Origin: Sphaerulina vaccinii
Lineage: Eukaryota; Ascomycota; Dothideomycetes; Mycosphaerellales; Mycosphaerellaceae
Direction of reading: 5' to 3'
DNA: 64,000 nt
Assembly: GCA_022570795.1 (NCBI GenBank)
Contig: JAKUDP010000023.1
Location: forward strand, 1,116,001-1,180,000
The notes under the pieces were generated by a model. That model had not been told where the DNA came from and ran no database searches. It saw only the letters and a list, made by a program, of their open reading frames with translations. Both the position numbers and the translations under genes were made by a program. Positions 23,151 to 30,902 of the stretch are shown one piece after another (the stretch's first letter is position 1; the number at the start of each line of letters is the position of its first letter).

Positions 23151-23625
23151 CGCGCACAAGTCCTACTTCGCCAGCTGTTTCGTCGTTCTTCGCGTGGTGG
23201 GTGGCATTTCAGTGGTTCTTCAGATTGGGTATTCATCATGGTGGCATTTGGCAAAGGGTGGTCAGAGATTCCAAAGAAAATCAGCAGTTCAAGTTCAAGT
23301 TCAAATTCAAACTCAATCAAACTTCACATGTGCTTCAGTGTCTTCTTGTTCAATGCTCGTTCAATGCTCGTTCTTCTTTCTGTGATGCTTTGCCTTTGCC
23401 TTTGCCTTGGCTGTCACTTCGCCCAAGACTTACATGTAGAACTTGCCCGTGATTCCTGGCGTTCTTCACACGACTGCTGCACCTTGTCTGCCACCTGTAG
23501 TCGCCTTGCACAAATCTCACATGCGAAATTCGCCAGTTGGATCTTCTGCCGTAAGTTCGGCGAGCTTCCACGACTCAAAACACTCACTTCAACACACCAC
23601 CACCAACCACACACCACAACCGACG

Positions 23626-23802
23626 ATGGACGGTCGAAGCGATCCTTTCGATATCGAAGCCACAGCAAACTTCGACCATGGCCTCCTCCGCTTCTATGAT
23701 ATCAATACGAGAATGCCGAGCACGCTTTCAGAGAGGGCCGGTTTGCCACCGCGAAGGACTCTTGCATGGCTCTTATCTCGAACCTCGAGTGTCCACACTT
23801 GA
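23626..23802 (+). CDS. Small hypothetical protein (58 aa)
   Basis: The ATG follows an A/C-rich leader (CACCACCACCAACCACACAC), the usual composition of fungal 5' UTRs. The frame reads MDGRSDPFDIEATANFDHGL and on to a Ser/Arg-rich end. There is no signal peptide, membrane segment or known domain. A GTAAGT donor at 23551 and the spliced sequence upstream suggest it may be the coding part of a long-leader transcript. It may also be the first exon of something larger. Confidence 0.35.
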   Translation: MDGRSDPFDIEATANFDHGLLRFYDINTRMPSTLSERAGLPPRRTLAWLLSRTSSVHT

Positions 23803-24104
23803 CCCGCTTGCCGGTATGCAATATCTCGACACAGGTTTAGTCCAACATTGACACCTCATAGGCCTGGCAATTGCTTTCGAAGTGCTACCACCATAGGAGC
23901 AGACAAGCTAGTTTGAAAAGGCTAGCAATGAACCAGAGGAGACGCTCAATACCACCCCTTCCCCAGTCACCTCTCGCTGACCATGCAACTTGAGTGGCAG
24001 ACAGACCAGTGTGCACAAGAAGACCTGGTATCAGAGAAGGCTCCACGTAAACGCCACTCTCCCTCTCAGTCTCTCGCCAGCCAAGTCGCCAGAGCAAGAC
24101 ACAC
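23803..24104. other. Intergenic, nothing assigned
   Basis: Short spacer between the small plus-strand frame and the stop of the minus-strand deaminase. No gene or repeat seen. Confidence 0.5.
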
Positions 24105-24847
24105 TTATGCAGTGACGGCACAGCTGCCTTTACTTCTCTGGCAGCCAGCAGGGCAAGGATAGTCTGGATCGTACTGCCAAAGAAAGTATGGATCAGTCTC
24201 ATTCGTGAGCACCTCGCCAATAAGGCGTGTTGACGCAGACAGATCAAACGACTTCTCAAACACTTCCATAGAGCCAATGCGAATTTGGCCCCATCCTTTC
24301 TCAATCAGCGTGTCAATGGAGGTGCCATAGATGTACTCCTTGAAGCCCGCCCAGCGAATGGCAGATGCGCACATCGGACAACTCTCAGCATTGGTATACA
24401 GAGACAGAGTCGATAGTGCATCTTGAGCTTGACTTGCAGTGAGGTTGTACTGCCCGCGCGGGTCAGTCAGGACAGTGGAGCAGTTGTTGATCGCAGCGAT
24501 TTCTCCTGTGAAGAATCAGATCATTGCAGCAGATGTGTGCTGAGAGAGTGGTAGTTACCGTGCAGTGTCGGATTGCCTGTCGATACGATCGAGTTCGCTC
24601 CAATGCACACCAGCTCACCCAAGCCATCGGCCAAGCCGTGGTTGACAATGGCGGTTCCGAAAGCTCCGAATGGACATGGCGACACCAGGTCTGAAAGAGC
24701 CTGGTTCGCTCTTCTCATCCAGTACGCCCTCGTGCTATACGGTATTCCATTGATCGCTAGTCGAGAGTCTGCTATCGGTTGCTGGTGGCCGAATACCTGC
24801 TGGCTGGAGCATATGCTGGCAAGAATGGCCGCTAGGGGAGTTCGCAT
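24105..24847 (-). CDS. Secreted cytidine/guanine-type deaminase
   Basis: Minus-strand exons are 24847-24559 and 24505-24105, joined over a 53-bp intron (GTAACT...CACAG), giving 229 aa. The zinc-dependent deaminase signature is complete: HGEIAAINNC (zinc His and catalytic Glu) around residue 96 and ESCPMCASAIRW (the two zinc cysteines) around residue 137. The order and spacing fit the CMP/dCMP deaminase fold (guanine deaminase/tRNA adenosine deaminase-like branch). The N-terminus MRTPLAAILASICSSQQVFG is a clear signal peptide, with N-glycosylation sequons (NNCS, NETD) downstream. The enzyme is therefore predicted to work outside the cytosol, in nucleoside salvage from the environment or vacuole (inference). 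The substrate cannot be read from sequence. Confidence 0.88.
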
Positions 24848-25886
24848 GGTGGCAATTGCTGTGCTCGGATGCTTCTTGGATCGTTGCCTATGGAGAAGTG
24901 TTCAGACTTGTCGCACCGCATGTCACACGAAGCAGGAGACATTGTCAATATCATGTCCCTGGCAGATACAGTGACCGGCCATCATTCCGGCCGAGATAGG
25001 CAGTGGCCGCGATGGTGAACATTGTCGGCGACGTCCTCATCGTGTGTACCTCGATACCTTCACTGTTACGTGTTATTCCGGAGGAGGAGATATCGTTGAT
25101 GAAGATGAAGATGAAGATGCTATAGAGATGGTTGACGTCGGACGAGTCCGGTCTCGGCGGCGACCTTGATGTCCTCGATGTCTTCGACGCTCGCGTCGCG
25201 TCTACGAAACACCACCGAACACCGAACAACCTCGCCGACCACGGACACCCGCCATGCCAGGGTAAGAGCAAAAGCAAGGATTGCAGGTTGAGATCTTCGT
25301 CCAAGGCATGGTGGTAGCAGCAGTGATCAAGAGTCGGAATCCGGCAGGACGTGTGACAATCTGACAAAGCCCTCTGGCAGGGCTGGAGCATGTGGTGATC
25401 ACGATCCAACACTCGCTGCGATAGCACCGAGCGGCGGTGCGGCTTCGAATGGAAGTCTGTCTAGAGGACTGACCTTGAACGCATCGCAGCTCGGTTGAGA
25501 CTATCGGTCTTCACTCTGGCAGTCAGGCAGTTGGTGGTGGCAGACTGCCAGCTGCACGAACCCATGCTCCCAACCGACATACAGCATGGCTGCTTACGCT
25601 TGGTCATACACAACGAGTACCTAACCAGGTACACAACCGCACAAGTGCTGACGGTCGGAGTCGGATGCCCATATATGAAACGCTGTGCTCCTTGAATGTC
25701 CCTCCGATACTTCTGATCTATAATATACTGACTTATAGACTTCTTCTCCTGCACAACAGTCTACCCAACATTGGTACTTTGGACTTCCCCAACACTCAAT
25801 TTCGAAGCGACTGAATCTGGAAAGGTTGCACCACACTGAGGAACCAGCAGACATTCCACAGCGCACAGACGCCACCTCCACTGCTC
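24848..25886. other. Intergenic, no gene supported
   Basis: It holds a (GATGAA)n run at about 25095-25115 and several overlapping open frames on both strands (the longest, minus 24951-25427, has no domain). The last ~150 bp, with CT- and CA-rich tracts, are probably the promoter/leader of the 2EXR gene. Confidence 0.5.
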
Positions 25887-26522
25887 ATGCAGACCTCACT
25901 TCTCCTCAGACTCCCAGCTGAGCTCCGCTTGAGCATCTACGAATATGTACTGGTACAAGAGAAGCCCCTCACGATCACTTCTCACTGCAGATTGGATGAC
26001 AGAAGCAACACATACACGAGTCTCTCTAGGACGTGCAAGCAGACATATCTCGAATGCGGCCAAATCCTCTATGCTGCCAACACCTTCCACATCAAGACGA
26101 GTAACAAGAAAGATGTCGCGGACCTCCTGCAACAATGGCTTACAGCGATCGGGCCATGCAATGCTAGGGCACTACGTAGTCTGGTCGTCGATGTTGTAGG
26201 GCCGCCGGGCAAATTTGGTAATGATGAGTTTCGAAAGACCGCGAAGACGACTTTGCATGAGGCAGGAATGCTTGAGCGGCTGAAGATGATAGCGCACGGC
26301 ATTGAAGAGTGTCGTATTACTGTCACACTTTCTTACTTGAGTAAGATACTGAGCTGGAAGGAGACCAGTCAGAAGTATGTGGTGGAACTCGATCTTCGCG
26401 ATTTACGGGTGTCTGCAATGGAAGCGAAGATGGAACTGGACAGACCGATGAAGGGATGCGAAGATCGTGACGAGTATATCAAGTTGTGGTGGATGCAGTT
26501 CTATCTTGGGCAGATGGCGTAG
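25887..26522 (+). CDS. 2EXR-domain protein (fungal, F-box-like)
   Basis: An intronless 211-aa protein. The N-terminus SLLLRLPAELRLSIYEYVL is the hallmark of the fungal 2EXR family (LP-x-E-[LI]R-x-x-I), an F-box-like helix pair. It is followed by a conserved SLSRTCKQTYLECGQILYAA segment around residues 47-66, in which returned-to-parent cysteines and YxxN are typical. The rest is a helical/strand mix without a known domain. 2EXR proteins are greatly expanded in Ascomycota and their role is unknown; a ubiquitin-ligase adaptor role is only a guess. Start chosen at MQTSLLLRLP, the only ATG giving the domain at the N-terminus. Confidence 0.85.
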   Translation: MQTSLLLRLPAELRLSIYEYVLVQEKPLTITSHCRLDDRSNTYTSLSRTCKQTYLECGQILYAANTFHIKTSNKKDVADLLQQWLTAIGPCNARALRSLVVDVVGPPGKFGNDEFRKTAKTTLHEAGMLERLKMIAHGIEECRITVTLSYLSKILSWKETSQKYVVELDLRDLRVSAMEAKMELDRPMKGCEDRDEYIKLWWMQFYLGQMA

Positions 26523-26713
26523 ATGTAGAACTCGGGGTACCGATAGCAAAGTCGTTCCAAGCGAAGTCGTCCAATCTCCGAGTACAATGCCACTCAATGT
26601 CATGCACCAAGTACTCGAACATGCAAGACGCTCGAGCAAGCTGTTGTGAGTCAAAATTAAGCTATTATAGATTACCTACCGATCATGCTCCTCACCAATC
26701 TGTAGTCAGGACC

Positions 26714-26764
26714 GTGAGTAACATCAGATCCACTTCATTCACGTACCCTGCTAACAGTTTCCAG
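26714..26764 (+). other. GT-AG intron in the tRNA-Trp acceptor stem (after nt 5)
   Basis: 51 bp, donor GTGAGT, branch site GCTAAC, acceptor TTCCAG. The GT-AG register is the only one that restores the acceptor stem. Its length and signals equal those of mRNA introns elsewhere in the window. Confidence 0.7.
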
Positions 26765-26821
26765 TATGGCGCAGTGGTAGCGCTTCTGATTCCAGCTCTG
26801 GAAATACCAGAGGGTCATCCG

Positions 26822-26872
26822 GTAAGCACTCTCGAACCATCAATCACATTGAACACAGCTGACAGCACGCAG
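26822..26872 (+). other. GT-AG intron in the tRNA-Trp T arm (between nt 53 and 54)
   Basis: 51 bp, donor GTAAGC, branch site GCTGAC, acceptor CGCAG. Removal restores the 5-bp T stem. The acceptor G also supplies the G of the B box, so the internal promoter survives. Confidence 0.7.
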
Positions 26873-26898
26873 TTCAAATCGGGTTGGGTTCACAGATC

Positions 26899-26902
26899 TT
26901 TT
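26899..26902 (+). terminator. Pol III terminator of tRNA-Trp
   Basis: TTTT 7 nt after the discriminator base, with more T runs within 40 bp. Confidence 0.6.
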
Positions 26903-27642
26903 GACTTTTGCGGCGCTTTTCTTTTGCGTGGGATGGACTTGCGAAATCGGAGCCGAGAACGTGGGTTGAGATCCTGCAGAGCAATAGTAGACGGCACAAC
27001 TTTTTGCTCTGACATCGTGAAGTTCGAGACACTGGGAACACGCATGTATGAACCGACGAGAGTTGATCTTCGTCTGCAGCATGGCACACGAACAGTGCTG
27101 TGCGAGAGTTGAGGCTCAATCTTTTGTCAAGTCGCGGGACACTTCTCTTGGCTGTGGTCCACCTGTCCACCTGTCTATAGCAGTACTCGGAGCAAGCATT
27201 AGAACGTCTTGTGTCAAGGCCCGGGCCCTGCGAGTGCATGTCAGCGCCTGCAGACGTGAGCTGCTCGTTCAGCAGGACATGCAATGCGTGTTGCAAGTTG
27301 CCAAAGTGTTGTAGCTGTGTTGTATTGTATAGTAGAGGTTCGGCAAAGTGGAGACAGAATTCACTTCCGTGCCAAGACCAACTAGTGCGCTTTTGCAAGC
27401 TGGCAATCCAACCTGTTCAATCGATGAATACACACTCGCCATTGAGTCTGAGCATATCAGAGCATGACGGCATAATCGTACGGTACCAAAGAAGAAGGCT
27501 GTGGACTTCAAAAGACCATATTTACATAGTCGAACCCGATATGAGCTCAAAAAGGTGAAAGTAGACTTTGGCTCCATTTGAGCATTTGAGCATATCACAA
27601 CGACAACACACATGTTCCAGGACAGCCCAAGCGCAAAATAAT
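26903..27642. other. Intergenic between tRNA genes, nothing assigned
   Basis: Normal base composition and short overlapping open frames only. No domain, repeat or RNA gene recognised. Confidence 0.5.
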
Positions 27643-27668
27643 GAGCCCCTAAGCCGGTTTGAACGACC
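27643..27668 (-). repeat. Inverted copy of a tRNA 3' end (T arm plus acceptor)
   Basis: On the minus strand the sequence is GGTCG-TTCAAAC-CGGCT-TAGGGGC-TC. It shares the 16-mer GTCGTTCAAACCGGCT with the 3' end of tRNA-Thr about 220 bp away, in opposite orientation. The minus strand also has GCTGAC..CAG just 5' of it, like an intron end. No matching 5' half was found, so it is a pseudo-fragment or an unresolved split tRNA. Confidence 0.45.
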
Positions 27669-27783
27669 TCTGATTGTCAGCGTCGATCGAGTAGCTGAGC
27701 CCGGCTCCATCCCTGCAAAACTCAAAAATTGAGGTTCATATTCAAACTGAGCACTGCGGCAGACAACCACACAGTGTGTCCCA

Positions 27784-27912
27784 GCCTTATTAGCTCAGTG
27801 GTAGAGCGCGCCACTCGTAATGGCGAGGTCAGGTTAGTCATGCACTCCATCTTCACAATCATATCAATATACGTATTCATACTCCACAGTCGTTCAAACC
27901 GGCTATGAGGCT
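27784..27912 (+). tRNA. tRNA-Thr(CGU) interrupted by a 57-bp GT-AG insert in the T stem
   Basis: Exons are 27784-27832 and 27890-27912. Joined, they give 72 nt: acceptor GCCTTAT/ATGAGGC (7 of 7 with one wobble), D arm GCTC-AGTGGTA-GAGC, anticodon arm CGCCA-CTCGTAA-TGGCG (anticodon CGU, U33 present, no canonical intron), variable AGGTC, T arm AGTCG-TTCAAAC-CGGCT, discriminator T. The insert lies between nt 50 and 51. The A box (TAGCTCAGTGG) and B box (CGTTCAAACC) remain whole, and a TTTT terminator follows at 27919. Unspliced, the T stem cannot form. Confidence 0.8.
27833..27889 (+). other. GT-AG intron-like insert in tRNA-Thr
   Basis: 57 bp, starts GTTAGTC and ends CTCCACAG. The two flanking AG dinucleotides allow three equivalent registers, one of which is exactly GT-AG. 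No strong CTRAC branch site is visible, so the spliceosomal assignment is weaker than for tRNA-Trp. Confidence 0.6.
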
Positions 27913-27918
27913 CGGTTC

Positions 27919-27922
27919 TTTT
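27919..27922 (+). terminator. Pol III terminator of tRNA-Thr
   Basis: TTTT 7 nt after the discriminator base of tRNA-Thr. Confidence 0.6.
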
Positions 27923-28036
27923 GCCATTCCAAGCGGACTTGTGCACTTTTTGATCTACCTTTGCATTCCAATGCCGGCTTTCTCCAAGCTTATAGGTTCA
28001 GAGATCAAATTTTTTGCAACATCTGCAATCCAACAA

Positions 28037-28890
28037 TAGTGGCGCAGTTCGTAAGTCGTCTATACCAAGATGCTAACATAGGTAGAAGTTAACAATTATT
28101 AAGAATATTAATAGCAACTAGTTCTGCCTTTCTTGCACGACTTCTATACTTTCGATCCTATATTATATAGTCTCAGATATAACTATCTAGATTAGGACTC
28201 TTTTTACTTTATAGCTATTTTAATAATATTAGTCTTAATATCTTTAGTAGTATCCTTGACCTTAAACAATAGCCGAGCTCGTAGGTTATCTATATCAAGC
28301 TACCAAATATATATTCTTCTAATTTATAATATATATTTAGAATATCTAAGTTTCGGTTTAGAAAAACTCTATAAAAAGTAGTTATTTTTTACTTTTATTA
28401 TACTTCTTTTATAGTTCTAGTTCTACAAATCTCTAAGTTAGATATACTTTTCTTATATTTTACTTACCTACTACTATAAGAATTAATAGCTATATATCTC
28501 TCTATTTTATTACTTTATAATAATTACTAACTTTATTAGTTAAGTTTGTAGGTTGTCTATATTTAGATACTAAATATACCTAATAGTATCTACGAAGCCT
28601 ACGTTTCTTCGAACGTATGCCAAGTGCTTTAGGTATTAAGCTAAGAACAGCTATAGCGATTGTTTTACTATATAATAGCATTCTTTTTGTACTTTTGAAG
28701 TTAAATCTTCTATTTGAGACTTGATATAGTGTTGAGGTATAGCCTTTTCAACAAGTCGTTATTGGTCTAGTGGTCAACACGTTAAGTCGTCGGTATAGCT
28801 GATGCTGTCTGGCAATAGATCTCGAAATCGCCAAGTCGAAACTGGCAGCCCTTTGTCGTCGTAGTCTGCTACCATAGCTATTGCGATTTT
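28037..28890 (+). repeat. RIP-damaged tandem repeat with tRNA-like A boxes (possible SINE array)
   Basis: Four diverged units begin near 28037, 28266, 28529 and 28755. Each has an A-box-like head (GTGGCGCAGTTCGTAAG, AGCCGAGCTCGTAGG, TTAAGTTTGTAGG, TTGGTCTAGTGGTC). The first three continue CTATA[TC]CAAG[AC]TRC-type sequence; the fourth keeps AAGTCGTC. The interior is AT-rich with TpA excess typical of RIP. The last unit ends in a T7 run at about 28889. No complete B box or cloverleaf is present. Confidence 0.4.
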
Positions 28891-29184
28891 TTTGCTCTAA
28901 GTGCTCCTCCTTTTGCATGTTGTCCTGAAGCATAGCACTCGAACACTATGTGCAAATGGCAAAGAGAACGGTGGCCGCCGGCGTCGAATTGTACTTCCCT
29001 TAGCGCTGGGCAAACATCAGCCAATGACATCGAGGACGAGCAGGATCTACTTGCCTAACCAGGAAGGCAGTGGATCTGAATGACTTTGATGGGGGTAAGC
29101 AAGTGTGTCAAGTTCGTGCATCTGGACTGTGCAGCTTCTGTTACTGTTCGTTCAGGAAACTGTCTTTTTCCTACAGACACGCGA
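28891..29184. other. Spacer and presumed 3' flank of the SDR gene
   Basis: Normal composition returns here and nothing is assigned. The right end is probably SDR 3' UTR. Confidence 0.4.
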
Positions 29185-30627
29185 TCACAGGCAATGCCAG
29201 AGGACTTTGCTTCCCCAACGTAGCTTCGGATCATGACACACTACTCTTTTGGCACCAGAATTCCCTGCGAGGCCTTCCGTTAGCAGAACTCCACCGCTCG
29301 GTTTTGGAAATATTACCTTATTGACAGCCTCAGCATTGGCTCGAAGTCTTCTCGTAGCCTCTTCACCAAGCCATTGAGGTTGTGTCGCATAGAAGCTATC
29401 CTCGATCTCCCACCCATCACCGCCTTCGACATATATGGCTTTGCCAGTCATATCCTGCTTCGTCATAAGACCAAGGATGATCTTAGCGACACTCTCTGGC
29501 GATTGCCAGAACAAATCGTTCTCCCGAAACGCATCGATTACAGCTGCTGCCATGGAAGTGTCCGTGACTCCAGGACACACTGCGTTGACTCGTATGCCAT
29601 CGCGTTCCCTAGAGCGTCTTTCGAGATGAGCGTAGGAGACCTTGAATAGCATGTTTCGAAGTCTGGATCAATGGTCAGTGCTTATCAATAGCTTCAGTGG
29701 TTGCTACGAATATACTTGATACAGAAAGAGACCAGGACTCTCACGAAAGGCATTGACACTTGAAAGTAGCGTCAAACTCTTGCTACCTGGTTCTTGCATG
29801 CCACTCCTGAGGAAGACTGCTGCGATGCGAGAGAAGTTGACAGTGCCGAGAACATTGACATCTAGCATTTTGGTATTGCCAGGCTCCCGCACGCTTTCGA
29901 TCGTCAGGCTTGGGTCGAACCAGTTACCTTGCTCGAAGATGCCAGCGCAAGATATAGCATGATCGATCCTGCCATGCTGTTTGAAGGCATGTTGGAACAA
30001 GTTGTAGATGTCGTTATACTCGCTGACATCAGTCTTGACATACGTGACCTTGCCTGTACACTCTTCGACCAGTTCGGTTGCTGCCTCCTCATTGATATCT
30101 CCCATAACCTGGATTCTAGATCAGCATGTGTCCTGGAGATGCTTCGCTCGCCGAGCAGTGTCTGTTTCAGCACTACACAAGGGACCTCAAGGAAACTCCA
30201 GCTTGCGATCACTCTACTCACAACGAGAGCGCCATGCTGTACTAAGAGCCTGGTCGTTGCTGCTCCGATGCCAGTAGCTCCGCCTGCCTGATCTGATGCG
30301 AGGCAGTCGGTTACGTAATTGCTTGGCAATTTCATGGATATTGGAATATATGGATCAGATCGTGTAGGAGTCAACAACTGATGGTTCTGAGCAATCTACA
30401 GTGCGTTCTATATACTAAATTGCTTGCCAAGATCTGAGAAATCTCTGCACAAGCCTAGAGGGCTAGTTTCTCGTATTCTTGACTTATATTCGGTGTTTTC
30501 GGCTATCCGCGCAACATGATCAGCAGATGTCGAAATGCAGCTCCAGCCTACATATCTCACCTGTGAGCACGGCGATCTTACTATGCAAGCTTTCGAAGAG
30601 TCTCTCATGTGGAACAAAGTCTGTCAT
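29185..30627 (-). pseudogene. Short-chain dehydrogenase/reductase, frameshifted
   Basis: Exons on the minus strand are 30627-30561, 30283-30222, 30108-29716 and 29662 onward. The N-terminus MTDFVPHERLFESLHSKIAV leads into the NAD(P) motif TGGATGIG across intron 1. The protein continues with VVMGDINEEA (coenzyme binding), a NAG-type CAGIF motif, SSVNAFR (catalytic Ser) and YQTSKHA (the YxxxK active site, split by intron 3). After TSKHAIQGLLRSSRKTL the frame hits TAG at 29611-29609. The rest (GIRVNAVCPGVTDTSM... to 29185) lies one frame over, so one extra base near 29610 breaks the gene. The C-terminal part resembles fungal 15-PGDH-like SDRs. Intron 1 holds a 223-bp solo LTR. A sequencing error at the frameshift cannot be excluded. 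Confidence 0.75.
30294..30516 (-). repeat. Copia-2 solo LTR inside SDR intron 1
   Basis: On the minus strand it is TGTTGCGCGG...GCATCA, 223 bp, the same length as the 3' LTR at 16875-17097 and nearly free of RIP. Both flanks carry the 5-bp target-site duplication GATCA (30517-30521 and 30289-30293 as TGATC on plus). Without it and one TSD the intron would be 49 bp, the normal size here. Confidence 0.85.
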
Positions 30628-30902
30628 GGTTGTTTGATCGAACGCCTCGAGCGTGGACAGTCTGTCTGCCCGTCGTTCCGTGCTGGCTGAGCTCGGAGGT
30701 AATGTTGATGGAGAAATGTTTGAGCTGCCTTGGATGGCTAACGACTACAGACCATAGCACACGGACTTAAATCAATGTTATCTCCTAAGCAAGAGCCCCA
30801 CATGCAGCTCTGGGGCACGGTTTCAAAGCTCAAGCGAAGTTTCTTGTGTTAAGGAAAAGACCAGGATAGGACCTAGAGAACATGAAGATTGATCTAGATT
30901 GG

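Larger units (their letters stand above)
26709..26892 (+). tRNA. tRNA-Trp(CCA), split by two GT-AG introns plus a canonical anticodon intron
   Basis: Exons are 26709-26713 (GGACC), 26765-26821 and 26873-26892. After removing two 51-bp GT-AG inserts and a 10-nt anticodon-loop intron (26796-26805), 72 nt fold as a full cloverleaf. Acceptor GGACCTA/TGGGTTC pairs 7 of 7 (two wobbles); D stem GCGC/GCGC; anticodon loop TTCCAGA (anticodon CCA); variable GGGTC; T arm ATCCG-TTCAAAT-CGGGT; discriminator A. The anticodon stem has one A-C mismatch next to the loop. The 10-nt intron contains CTGG, able to pair with CCAG as in canonical tRNA introns. The A box (TGGCGCAGTGG) and B box (AGTTCAAATC) stay intact in the unspliced gene, and TTTT follows 6 bases downstream. 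Confidence 0.8.

Noticed and set aside
24951..25427. 158-aa minus-strand frame
   Set aside because: No homology; contains a poly-Ile/Phe stretch made by the antisense of a GATGAA repeat.
28755..28836. A complete tRNA starting at the TGGTCTAGTGG A box
   Set aside because: No acceptor, anticodon or T stem could be paired, with or without GT-AG gaps; only the A box is convincing.
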